64,000 nucleotides of DNA, from positions 3,100,001 to 3,164,000 of the forward strand of contig NC_016134.3 of NCBI RefSeq assembly GCF_000005505.3. Direction: 5' to 3'. The translations under genes and the position numbers were made by a program. The DNA is from Brachypodium distachyon (taxonomy: Eukaryota; Streptophyta; Magnoliopsida; Poales; Poaceae). Below the pieces are notes generated by a model that was given only the letters and a program-made list of their open reading frames with translations, had not been told where the DNA came from and searched no databases. Below are positions 22,614 through 34,090 of this stretch, in pieces. Positions within the stretch are counted from its first letter, which is position 1, and the number at the start of each line of letters is the position of its first letter.

Positions 22614-25271
22614 CGATGCTTCTTCCCTTTCTAGCGTTGCTTGCATTTTCTGGTTCACCACAAAAATAATGTTATAAGTTCAAGCAGTCAGAATATTAGA
22701 GAAATATTCACATTTAGCGCAGATAAGAGCTGCTAAAAACAACATAACCAACAAAATACCGCTGAACGAACACATGTTACAGAACTACACTTCTACAGGA
22801 AAATGACAATCTGCACCAGTTATTTTGTGTCAATAACATCTGTTCACTCTGAGCTAAATCCAACACTGGGCTTGTTGGCCCCACATGACAGGGCTGTAGT
22901 TTGATGGAAATACATGTTCTTTTTCTGAAACAAGTCAGAAATGCATGATTTTAGCCCACATGTTAATGGGCTTTCCGAAGCTACCTATAAGATTAAGCTA
23001 CATTTAAGTTATCCTGCCTAAACCTAATTCTGGTAATGTCTGTTAGAATATGGATTTTCATAATTCTCTACTCCCTATAAGAAAATGGTAAGTCGCATAA
23101 CAAGAAATCATCAAGAGTATAGTTCAGGATGACTATGCTGTGCTGCGCAGATATTGACAACACCTATAAATATTGGTTAATTCTGCGGCGATTTGAGCAG
23201 AGAGATAATGTTGAAAGAAACTGTTAAAGAAGGTGAAGTGCTTATGTAGTTGACACCTTCAGAGAGATCTCGACTTCATCAAGCTTATGCAGTATCAAAT
23301 CTCCACCAAGATGCACCTGAAAAGTTTAATGTGTATGCTTCAAAAGTTCAAACATATGGTAAAGGTAAAGTACAAATAGGTATATCTAACATCAAAGCAG
23401 TGATTTAGTTTTGCGGAGACATACAAATTTATTTATGTGACCGGACTTCAGCGGGCAAATGCCAGCCTGAACATTTCTATTGCAAAACCAAGGAGAACTG
23501 TACAAAAGATCTGCAGGAGCACCCAACTAGTTAGATTAAATTGGATACTAGTGCTAGAGCGCATCCTGAGTCCTAAATCCTGACTAATGTGAATCTCATG
23601 AGGTGGAATACAGCTACCTGCCCATCGCAGTAGAAACATGACCTGATTTTCCTTCTCATTGTTGAAAGTCAAAACTCTAGTATCCTTAGTTTTTTACAAC
23701 AAAAAAAACGAAAGAGCCCACTAGTGCATAAAGGCTAAAGCCAAGAACAAGCATAGAGTGAACTACTAGTAAATATAATCTTTTCAAATTTCGGTGCAAT
23801 CATGACTTTGAACTGACAATCTTTTTTGTAGATTCAATGGTTTTTATTGAATAGAGATACGATTTATCATTGACATAACTGCTGCTATATGATAGATTAA
23901 TAACACATTTGTGACAGTTACAAAACAAGTTTTTTCAAGCAACAGTGTGGCAGCATTTACAAACAAAATGCTTTTATAAAACTCTGCGTATTTACATACA
24001 GTTGAAATGACATAGCTATGCAGCAGAGCTTTACTAATAACAAGCATAGAGAGATGATGCTGTGCCATCCCACAACCACTCGTCCAACGCCTCCTAAAAT
24101 GCCGCCGTGATCACATATGCTTGTGCCATCCCACAAGTGTGCTCAGGGCAGCCTAATAAAGTTAGCAAGAGTTTCAGCCAAGTCGTGGACAAACTAACAC
24201 TGTGAGCATCCAGCATCAGTCTACAAAAGCAGTAGCTCCAGTTTTGCTCAGTTATATGTAGTAGTTTTTTCTTGTTTCTTCTTGCTTTGTCCTTATTTGG
24301 TTTGTGTACAGCTTGGTTGTACTACCGCCACTTTGGTGTTCTTTTTTCTAATACAGAAAGACACACATTTAGATGCATGTTCGAGAGAAAGAGATGGATG
24401 TGAACAGCCAAGAACGAGCACACACAGAATTGGATGCGACCAAAGTTTCAGATCGACTGAGAGAGAAATGACAAATTTGAAGTACATACCATAAATCATG
24501 CAGGTGAACAACCCTGGTTATCTTTATATCATTGCTAGAAGCCCTTGATACACCCCAAATTTAAGATTGGAGATAGCCTACTGTCATCAAACCGGTGCAG
24601 TAAATAATTGGAATAAATTTTGCAATAACAATGCATCACACTTGTAAAAATAAAAACTATTTGTTCTTAAAATGAAGGGGAAAAACTGTAATTTTCATAA
24701 ATGATCGAGAAAATGTGAAATACTCAATAATGAATATATATAAATGAAAAATTGTGTGCTTTATCTTCTAACAATAAAACTTTAGGCATTAACGAGATTT
24801 TTCAGAAACATGTTGATCTTATCTGTTCAATAACAATGTCTGAAACTGTTTATAATCCACGTAACCATGGAATTAATATGCTTATCCTTTTTCAGAACCC
24901 CGAAACAAGGAAAACCGACAGGCTTGAGAACATTGCCAGCATTATATTTGTAAGACAACAGGAAGCTGTACGTGTGATCTGTGAGCACAAATGGGCTCCG
25001 TATGAAGAAAAAACAATTACCGATCAAATGCATGTGTGACTGCTCTTCAGTGGAGTACACTGAACGGTATATTGCAGTTCAAAATTTTCAGCATATGGAT
25101 TTGTAAAAAGAACATTACAATCTGTTCAACCTAAATCTACAATTGTTTGTATCCATTTACTAATGTATCACACGAAAGTCAGAAAACAGTTACATTTTGT
25201 GTGTTTAGTATATACAGATATAAGTCTTAAACTCCTAATGTACCTTTGTCCTTGAAGCTAAACAAATTTAC
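22614..25271. other. AT-rich region with scattered minus-strand exon-like segments
   Basis: On the minus strand three segments look exon-like next to splice-type borders. The first is about 24486-24533, reading NDIKITRVVHLHDL. The second is about 23590-23680, reading VLTFNNEKENQVMFLLRWAG before a GT. The third is about 23235-23320, reading VHLGGDLILHKLDEVEISLK, then VSTT and a stop, after a TTTCAG acceptor. Their phases cannot be joined into a single frame by eye, so no gene is called. Confidence 0.3.
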
Positions 25272-25782
25272 CTGAATTGCCGCCTTTTGCAAACCGCAGA
25301 CCCTCGTCCAGAGCAAAAACCAAGTTACTAATCACTCATTTGATTACTGCGGGTAGAATGCATCTAAAAACCTTTCTTAATCTGAATTCCTGAGGAACTA
25401 AAGACCAGCAGCACAGTAGACAGTTTAACCTAAATGAACTCCAAACAGTAGTTACCACGTCACCAATTTGTATACGTTTTGACTACTACAGAAAACCCAG
25501 GTACCAACATATGAATACCTGCGGAGTTTAATACTATATCACTACAAAATTAAACCGGGCTTTTGGCAGAGAGCAAGAAACTGCACAGGCTAGGTCTGAA
25601 ACTGACAAGGGCGGAACACAGGTACTCCAATTACACCGCTTCTGGTATGACTCACGGCATATGAAAACCCAACCACGAGCAGAGCACATCAAAGCAGGAA
25701 ACGAGTATGGAAAACTCGGATTTGATTCAGCACGCAACGAACCGCAATGCAGCACATACCAGGGGGCAGCTGATTCCGCCAT
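25272..25782 (-). CDS. Candidate first two exons of an unidentified minus-strand gene
   Basis: Exon 1 (25760-25782) begins ATGGCGGAATCAGCTGCC and stops at a GTATGT donor. Exon 2 (25272-25327) follows a GATTAG acceptor and ends at a GTAAAT donor. Joined in phase they give MAESAAPCNLVFALDEGLRF followed by AKGGNS. The GC-rich stretch just upstream (about 25783-25930) would be its leader. I do not recognise the protein. Possible later exons are noted between 23.2 and 24.5 kb, but their phases do not connect cleanly, so this could be a decayed gene or a chance series. Confidence 0.35.
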
Positions 25783-26136
25783 TGGCAGCCACGATGGAGC
25801 AGGAACCAGGACAAGAGCAAGCGATCGGTAACGCGCGGCCGGGGAGATTGGAGCGGAATTTGGCGCCGGTGGTGGGGGGGGCACTGCCGCACTGGGGGCA
25901 GGAGGAGTTTTTTTTTTTTTTTTAGTTGGCAGGAGGAGGGTTTTGGCCTTTTGGGGGAAAGGGAAGCGAAATCAGGGGAACTGGCAAATGCGTTCAGAGC
26001 CTCGGAGGCCGTCGTCACTCGTCAGGTGTAAACTGGATAATACGTTTTCAGAATGGAGTTTGTGTAGTGTTTTGGCCACCTCATGTTTTTTTCCCTTGTT
26101 CTAAAAGCAAGGTCGCCAGGTGTGCAACTTTGCTTA

Positions 26137-26380
26137 GAGCATCTCCAGCCGGCCCTCTCAAAGACCCCCAAACGCCAAATCGGGGCGCCGGCGTCCAAAA
26201 ACCCACCCAGTGCAACTCCCGGATTCTAAAAAATAGATGGCCCGACACAGCAGCACCGGCCACCTCTCTGCCCGAAGCAGTTTATCCGGCCACTTCTACA
26301 CTACCGACGAGGCTTGGAAGTGCCTTCAGCTCCGGTGGATTGATGATCGGGCTGAGCGATTTTATTTTATTTAAAAGTTG
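26137..26380. mobile_element. Possible dispersed element with GAGCATCTCCA terminus
   Basis: The segment begins AGAGCATCTCCAGCCGG and has a GC-rich interior. GAGCATCTCCA-type starts are a common dispersed terminus in grass genomes, and a second one is at 41887. The other end was not found. Confidence 0.35.
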
Positions 26381-27674
26381 ATGTTATTTTGTTCGTCGAA
26401 ACTTGTGATGAATTTGGGTGATTTGGTGATTTGGACCGGCCTATGAAATGACGGAAAAACTTTGTTTGAATTGTATTTTTGGAGGGTGCGGCGGCGTCGT
26501 GGCATAGTAGTACTAATCAATCAGTGTACCTAAGATAAGCAAGATTTCGTTAGGTTCAGGTGAACAATGCAATGCCAATGCCAATGCCACGTGCGGATGC
26601 GGCAATGTGCCGACTTCGGCCCCAAGGAAGCTCAGCAGAATGAATGGCACGTTCCTTCTTGACACCGGTTCGTTTCACGAGGGCGAACCCGCTCTCTGGT
26701 CGTTTCTGTTTTTTCTTTCTTTCTTTCTTTTCTCCGGGACAGGGGAGGAGATCAGGCACTGCTCGAGCGGCAGGTCTTGGGATCCTGGCCGGAACATGCA
26801 GCCTTTGTCTGCCAGTTCATGCACGCCACCACAGCCCAGCGCGGTGGTGTCCCTGGGCGTGTGGCCTCAGCTGCTGCAACCTTTTCCTCCGGTGGTCCTT
26901 TACTTTGTCTCGTAGTAGCACGTCTCAGTGCTAGTAATTGCTAATCCGATTCTCAATTTTCTTGATGGGAACCTACCGGCCGCGCGCGGTATAACTAATG
27001 TACGTTCTGGAATTGAGAGAACGATTCTTTACAGACCCTGCATATGAAAATCGAGCCAGATAGGTGGTGTAAAAAAAAAGGATCGAGCCAGGGAACCTTG
27101 ATACAAGTATACGAAGAGGCAAATTTAGAACGTGTACGGTCTCGTCTAGACCAGGAATCCATGCGTGCAATTGCAAACACACGGTCTGTTAGCCCGCGCG
27201 CTGCAGTGGAATCTGAATCGGTTGATCTGGACCAGCAGCTGCTCTTGTACCAAGTTGTACAAGGGATGCTCGACGCATCTGTATATATCCGGGATCGATC
27301 CCGAGATTGCTTGTTCTTGAACATAATACGGCGCGGAGATTAACTAAAGCTTCTATGAACTCGAATTTTGTCACGATTAATTTGCTCGTTCGATCAACGC
27401 ATGACGTACATGCACGACTCGATTGCACGGCCAAATTAAGTACTCCTACGTTCTTTTCCTTTTCGGTTGGTGTTGTCGTAGTAAGCGTACGCACGTACGC
27501 ATATGCTGGATGCGTGAGGCGTTGTACAGAGCGAAAAATTCTTTTACATGTTCACATTTTATTTTTGTAAAAGCTGGATCGGAAAGGATCCAGAGAATTT
27601 TTATTCAATAGTAGTGAACATATCACATAATACAACAACATGACCCTCTAAAGACAGAGAATTACAGACAAGTA

Positions 27675-27711
<37 letters not shown>

Positions 27712-28027
27712 TAATTTTAAGCATTGTCATTGCATTTAATCTTAGTTTATATTAAAAAAATTGCTAGTCTATCAGAAAACAACATAAACTTGACGGTTAC
27801 AAACTGTCAAGATAATAAGTTTCCCGCTAGGGTTAATAAACCCTAACAGTGAACCGTCAGGCCTCTCTCACCAAGAACCCGTGGTCGGTAAAATAACATT
27901 TGCTCGATGGTTGGCCGTGAAGTATTTTTTTTGACAAGTTTTAGGTATTATTCCGGGTTTTTTTTCATTAAACAACTCTAAAAGTGATAAATAAAGTTCT
28001 CTACATACAAAGTAGTGATTTTAATTC
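26381..28027. other. Intergenic with a TTA microsatellite and two hairpins
   Basis: No gene was recognised. An ATT/TTA run occupies 27675-27711. Two short perfect hairpins lie side by side at 27788-27810 (CTTGACGG...CTGTCAAG) and 27829-27850 (TAGGGTTAATAAACCCTA). Confidence 0.4.
27675..27711. repeat. (ATT)n microsatellite
   Basis: About 12 consecutive ATT units in an AT-rich background. Confidence 0.95.
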
Positions 28028-28560
28028 ATATTCCTCATTAGTGATGTTGAAGGAAGGATTGATTAAAAGATCAACTCAAAATGTTGCTAAACTATTACAA
28101 AACTTGATTTGGGTGCCTCAAAGAAGGTTTACACTCTAAAATGTCAAGAAACTTTGTGTGAGATACTCCATCTTGTGAAGCACGTAACATTTTCAATTTT
28201 CGTATTGACTTGTCCTATTAATGCTTAGCTTATATATCCAAAATATGACTCAGTGCCAAAACTAAGGGCCAGTTCTTTTCGGCTTCCTGGACCGGCTTCT
28301 CTGAGAAGCTGCCCTCCCCCAGCTTCTTGGAAAAGCCGCCTGAATACAAAATCATGATTTAATTCAGATTCCTCATCACTGATGTTGAAGGAAGGACTAA
28401 TTAAAAGATCAACTCAAAATGTTGCCAAACTATTACAAAACTTGGTTTAGGTGCTTCAAGGCAAGAGGTTTACACTCTAAGTCAAAGAACTTCGTGTGAG
28501 ATACACCATTTTGCGAAGCATGCAACTTTTAATTTGTGTGTTGACCCTACTTTACACCCC
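28028..28560. repeat. Direct duplication, two units of about 180 bp
   Basis: Unit 1 (about 28028-28210) and unit 2 (about 28366-28550) share GATGTTGAAGGAAGGA, AATTAAAAGATCAACTCAAA, AACTATTACAAAACTTG and AGGTTTACACTCTAA, plus a GTGTGAGATAC segment. Between them is a GC-richer piece starting GGGCCAGTTCTTTTCGGCTT that resembles one end of a grass MITE. Confidence 0.8.
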
Positions 28561-28879
28561 AAGATGTAACAAAAGTATAATGCTACCGTCAGTGGGTGCA
28601 ACAAAAGTATTCTAGGACTCATTTCATACATTTTTGTGACAACATATATTAACCTGAGGGTATTACCCTGGTGAGTATAGAGCAACCGTCAATATAATCT
28701 TTACTATTTCTTAATTCCCAGTTACGTTAGTCCATCGTACGTCGTCCCTCTCCCTCCCGCAGACGCACGAAAAAAAAACAACGAGAAAAAACCCAAGAAG
28801 ATACATCCTCCTCTGTCCCCCACCCACGCCCGATACATCCTCCTCTGCTCGCACCGCCACCGCCCCGATCTCTCTCTAC

Positions 28880-29215
28880 TAGCGCCACCTCCTCCTCCTC
28901 CTCGCACACACCCGCCTAGATCCGCCTCCTCCTCCTCGTACACGGCCCGCCCCGATCCGCCTCCTCCTCGTACTGGCACGAGGCCGAGATGCGCGCCGAG
29001 GCCGCCGCCCGCCAGGACGAGAACCGACCGATGCCCGCAAGGCTGCCCGCGTCGCCACACCGGCTCCCAAGGTCACAGAGGCTGAACTCGTGCGCCGCCG
29101 CGAGGAGGAGCAGCTGCGCCTGGAGCGGGCCGAGGCAGCCAAGAAGCGCCGCGCGCACCACCGAGGAGGAGTCGAGGGCACTATCGTCGCCGCGCGCACC
29201 ACCAAGGTACTGTAG
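28880..29215 (+). pseudogene. CCDC124/Lso2-like coiled-coil protein fragment
   Basis: In alternating frames the sequence encodes EMRAEAAARQDENR, then APKVTEAELVRRREEEQLRL, ERAEAAKKR and ARTTEEE. This order matches the highly charged helix of plant CCDC124 homologues, which are small ribosome-associated coiled-coil proteins. At least two frameshifts separate the blocks and the conserved C-terminal half is absent, so this is a dead fragment. It lies immediately upstream of unrelated BUB1-like and RecQ-like exons on the same strand, which suggests capture or shuffling. The identification rests on remembered family sequence. Confidence 0.65.
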
Positions 29216-29496
29216 TACATTTTGAGTATTTGACCAAAGTTTAGATTTGTTAACTCAAGTGTGATGAAGTGTGAAAAATCTGCAAAGTTCATTTGTGCTG
29301 CAAAGCAAACCATGGTATTGTTTAGTCTTGCTGAATCGCTGATAATCATAGGTATTGTTTGGATGTGAATCGTTAGAATGGACGATTAGAGCCGACTTCT
29401 CGTACTTATTTACAATTGTTTGGAAGTTCCATGAGTGCAGTTACTGATATCAAATTTTCGAAGAAACGAAGAGATGAATTGGCATAATCTTTGAAG

Positions 29497-31520
29497 AGAC
29501 GAAGAGATGAATTGATATATAATTTTGCTGATGCCGAGGTAATATTTAGGTTCCTGGAGGCCAACCAGATTGGTGACGGCCATGCTGTTTTCTACATTCG
29601 GTATGCATCGCTCATGGAGTCGAAGAACAAGCTAAAGAAAGCCAACGAGTTTTATAACCTTGGAATAGCTAGGTGAGGTTCTTATGAGAAACTGGCACTT
29701 CTGGTTGAAATTATTTGGTAGATTGTTTCACTCTATGTAATGACTTGCGGCCTTGTGCATCTCTCAGCCACACAATGTTGTTTTGTTTCTTTTTACACTT
29801 GATTCGAGGTTTATTTGTAATGTTGTTTCTTGTGTCACATGAAAAGTTTCTCAGGAGGAATTGAGACTACCAAGCTCTTAAATGCCAGGATGAAACTTGC
29901 TCATGATATCGGTACTGCTCTGTGAGTTAAATGTTGAATGCCAATGTCAATATTTGGGCTGTATCCTGTAGGCAATTTAGCTATGGGAACAATTATTGAA
30001 TTTGATATCTATAATCCCATTGTTTCAGATATGCTATATGCGGTGATCAGACCCTAAGACACTTTGCAAAGATTAGGCCTTCTACCGGAGCTAGGCTGGC
30101 AAATATTGATGGTGTTAACCAGGTATCACTCAGTAATGATACTTAGCAAATGACATGCCATAACAAAAACACTGGTTTTCTGCAGTGTCCAATAAAATGC
30201 GATAATATTTATCACTGTTTTCCATCTTCTACTCACATAACATTTGAACTTTTTGTTTCTAGCACTTCGTCAGGCATTACAGTGGCATTTTTATCCAAAA
30301 TATCACACAATTATCAAATGAGTTGAGTCTTCCAATGGATGATTCATCAGGAGTAGAGGATATGATATCTGTTTCAAAACCTCTAAACAATAATCTTCCA
30401 AGGAACTTGGGTGATGCCAAGTTTACTTCATGGGAACTGTGGCAGAAATCAGGGTGCTCATTCAAGAAAATTGCAGTAAGTTGGTTTTCGTTCAAGTTCA
30501 CCACTGACTGTAAATGGAAGTTCACAGATTGACATCATAGTGTATTCTATTATTTTTGCAGAGCAGTGCTGATAAAAAAGCAAACGGTTATTTCCTACAT
30601 ACTTGATGCTGCTCGAGATGGTTGTGGGATGAACTGGAATAGGTTCTGCGAGGAGACAGGACTGACACATGAGATAGCTTCACAAATCCGCCTTGCCATT
30701 GCAGAGGTTGGATCACGTGACAAGTTGAAGCCAATAAAAGAGGAGCTTCCAGAAAATGTAAATTTCCAGAGAATCAATCGTCAGGATGCTGGAAAACCTC
30801 GAATGCAACTAAAAAACGAATAGGTAAAAGAATACAAATTTTCTGCGCTACTCAACTCTCGTACAGAGCGAGGGGGCAAGCTAATAAGAAATGTGGAGTT
30901 TAAGAGGGTTACTAAAGTTAAACTAAAACAAGTTACAGGCTTCTTTACCAATTATTTTCTGTGATCCTGCAATCTTTCTCCTCTACAAAATTCATACACC
31001 AGTTGCTAATTTGCTAGCTTGATTTAAATTTCATAGAGGTGTTATAGTTTCCACTTAGAAAACAACCAATACTAAATTTCTTCTATTCTTATGTTCAATT
31101 GTATCATATTTTATGATCTTATGTGTCATTTACACCTACAGAGTTCTTGACTTGTCTCTATTATTATTGATGGAAGTAAATGACTCATTGTTACTTTACC
31201 TTTTAAGGACTAATTTATGCACTATGTTGTATACTTTATCTTTTTTATCTTCGGGTTGTTTGTTTGTTCCATCAGGAAAGGAAAGCGCGTGGAGAAGTTG
31301 GAAAATGCATACGGGCCTTTCTTAGGAGATCAACCAAAAAGAAGGAACACTCTGAGGTGCACTATTTAATGACTGCAACCTTTTTTTGTTTCTTTCTTTT
31401 TTGTCCAGTCTTCACTCTTCACTGAATATATTTGATTCATCTTCATAACAGGATGACGTAGCAACTGATGATCAGCTCGCATGCATATTTGGTAGTGATT
31501 TGAATCGTCGTGAAACCAGT
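29497..31520 (+). pseudogene. BUB1/BUBR1-like (Mad3 homology region) fragment, interrupted by RecQ-like exons
   Basis: A first exon (about 29511-29675) reads FLEANQIGDGHAVFYIRYAS, then LMESKNKLKKANEFYNLGIA, ending at an AG/GTGAGG donor. This is the TPR-like Mad3/BUB1 homology region that lets spindle-checkpoint kinases bind kinetochore protein KNL1. A matching downstream exon (about 31276-31354) reads RVEKLENAY, then after a one-base deletion AFLRRSTKKKEHSE, and the next (about 31452-31520) continues DDVATDDQLACIFGSDLNRR. Between these exons lie RecQ-helicase-like exons, so the BUB1-like segment is split by foreign coding sequence. There is no kinase domain and no intact start, so it is a non-functional fragment unless transcribed as a chimera. 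Confidence 0.65.
30029..30823 (+). pseudogene. RecQ-family helicase C-terminal exons (HRDC plus C-terminal helix-turn-helix region)
   Basis: Three exons with good splice borders. The first, 30031-30122, reads YAICGDQTLRHFAKIRPSTG then ARLANIDGVNQ, the core of an HRDC domain. The second, 30262-30475, reads HFVRHYSGIFIQNITQLSNE, then KFTSWELWQKSGCSFKKIA, and ends at GTAAGT. The third, about 30562-30823, reads AVLIKKQTVISYILDAARDG, then EETGLTHEIASQIRLAIAEV and GSRDKLKPIKEELPENV before a TAG at 30821-30823. This resembles the C-terminus of Werner-like plant RecQ proteins, which unwind DNA during repair and replication. The helicase core is missing, and the acceptor of the third exon throws it out of frame relative to the second, so the fragment is broken. 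Confidence 0.65.
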
Positions 31521-33650
31521 AAGTTTATTGTGTGATACTGTGATCCAACATCAATTCAAATGCTTGGCTGATCTTGAATTTGATATGACAGGAGGCCACC
31601 ACACATGAAACAGAAGTGTATGTTATCAAGGCAATGGATGGTGTGTTGTTAGAAATGGTCTATCTTTGAGGTTGTGAAGCCAAAAGGAGAATGAAATAAA
31701 CTATTGGATTCTACGGCACCATTGTTAGTTATCTCCGAGGTTGTCGAGCCAAAAGGTAGAAGGTTTATTAGGTTAGGTGTTCGACCTGACGATCAACGTC
31801 GACGTTTTACCATTGTCTTCATCCTTGTTGCCTACTTCTGAGACAAGATCTTTATGTAGGTGTTTGGGCTTCAAATAGATGATATTGTACAATTCTGAAC
31901 AGTCCGTACCCATGTTTGTTCGTTAAATCGATTTGTGTTATTTGTTGTCCGCCCGCACTGTCACAATGAGTGACTATAGGACTTGGAATATTTTTACATA
32001 TACACAAGAGTAATGCCTCAAGTTAGGTCTAGACGCGTGGATCAGATAAGAACCTAGAGAGACGTTAGTTCATGTTTAGAGTCAAAAAAACTGCATGGCA
32101 CTTCCAAAAAAAAGGAAATGTATATCTCGGAGAAAGTTCTAGCGAGCTAACATCGACTCGTTTGCATACATGAGCGACATAGTGTAGCCGTCGGATTTGC
32201 ATGTTGCTCTCTGTTGCACTTCTTATGCTGATGCACATGCATGTTGTATGCAACTGTTATCTGGACGTCGTGCATTATCAGTTTCAATATCCCGGACGCT
32301 TACGCCGTATATTAGTATTAACTCAGACACAATTTTGTCATCCTGCTTCCTGAGAATACCAATATCCACACATGCATATCTGGTGACACAAATTTAGTTA
32401 GCAGCACTGTAATATCAACAAAATAAAAGTATTATAACTCTATAACACACGGAGTCACATCTAGAACAAAGATCGAAGGACACAATGCCATCCATCACTC
32501 GATCTCGATCCATCCAGCCGGTTAAGTGGTCTCACCATGGGCGGATCCAGCAGGGGTGCCATGGGTGCACTGGCACCACATCAAAACGCAGTGCAAATTT
32601 TTGTTAGGTCTATAATATTTGAACGCACCGGCCGGCCAGTACGTACCGCGGCGTCAGAGCCTGTCGCCTAGGCCGCCTGGAACGCGACCGAAAGAAAGGG
32701 TGTCGATGCGTACACATGCATGCGTGCGTGCCAGCGAGGTGCTTGGGTCTTTGGCCGTTACACACGATCGAACAAGCCCGCTCGCGCTGCAGGCCGGATT
32801 GCGTTGCGCCAGAGCACCGAGCACGCACGCACGCAGCCACTACAACAAGATGCTAGATTTGAAACCTGGAATGCACACAACAAACAGAGCGATTTAGTTT
32901 GTTCGGTCGGTTATTCGATCCAGCCAAGGGATTCTCAGCAGGGGTGCAGGTGCGAATTTTGTTTCGCGTGCCGATTAATTTTGAGCAGGAGAACGACGCC
33001 CCAGTGTTTCCATTTCCATGTAGTCACACGCTGCAACACTTGCATGCGGACACGAGTGTGCACGGCCAACGGACGGATTTCCATCCATCCCGCGTGATCT
33101 TGCATCCACCCTCTTCTCTTCTGTAGGACCATTTATGAGGAACAAACCATACTACGTAGTACCCAAACTGCACGCACGCATCTGTCGATCTACACGGATC
33201 AAACAAAAAAAACACATGCTCGTTCCCCACACGCGTCCCCCGAGGAAGATACGCACCCCAGCTGGGTCTAAACAGAGACCCCCTTGCCCCACCCGCCTAA
33301 CGCTGACACGCGGGCCACACGCGCTCCCCGACCCCACGAGTCAGCAGCACAACCTGCAGCAGGAATCTCCCGAGCAGAGCGAGCCCCGCCTCCGACGAAA
33401 CCCTGCGGCCTGCAGGTGCAGCAGAGGCTGTCCCCTCGGGGGCTCGGGGCTGATACTTGGCAGAGGCGCAACGCGACAAACCGATCGAACCAAAGCGAAG
33501 CAGCAGGACGAGCCATGCCACATCGCTCTTCCCTCCCTTCCGAGCAGCTTCCGGGCGGGCCACCGGTCGGGGAGCGCCACGCGTCGGCTCGGGTTTCAAA
33601 CGCGCCAAGGGTGCCCGTAGCGAGCCCCGGGATGCCCGAAACGGCAAGAA
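31521..33650. other. Intergenic, no gene supported
   Basis: About 32530-32580 has a GGGCGGATCCAGC..GGTGCCATGGGTGCAC motif of the kind seen in dispersed grass repeats. From 33200 the sequence becomes GC-rich, leading into the promoter of the next gene. Frames there overlap on all registers and are not credible genes. Confidence 0.4.
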
Positions 33651-33655
33651 GCGCG

Positions 33656-33664
33656 GCTTTTAAA
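33656..33664 (+). promoter_or_regulatory. TATA-like element of the ankyrin-LOTUS gene
   Basis: GGCTTTTAAAAAGACC lies in a GC-rich context. It is about 60 bp before a long purine-rich (AGAG) leader that runs to the first start codon. The position is plausible but the site is not proven. Confidence 0.35.
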
Positions 33665-34090
33665 AAGACCGGACGGAGGGGGAGTGGGGGCACAAAAGCT
33701 GTGAAGGGTACCAAGGGTGGGTACAGACTACAGACAGCAGAGTACAGACCACAGAGAGAGCACAGGGAGTCCAGAGACAGGCAGAGATCATCAGAGAGAG
33801 AGGGAGAGAGAAAGGAGCAGAGCAGAGCCAGGGAGGAGGGGGCTCAGGTCAGGGGGGCAGGATAAGTGCTGCTTTTGCAGTCCTGCCTCGCCGTGCCCTC
33901 GGCCGTGCGTGGTGCGTGGCTTGGCTTGTACTGGAGGGCGAGGGGGACTACTACATTAGGAGATCAGAAGGGGGTAGAAGCGAGCGACCAAGCGTTGCGA
34001 AGGGAAGGAGGCGAGGGAGGGAGATCAGGCGGGGGGTTTCTCGGAGGCGGTGGGGAGACGAGGTTCCGGGAGAGAGGGAGGGGCGCGTCG

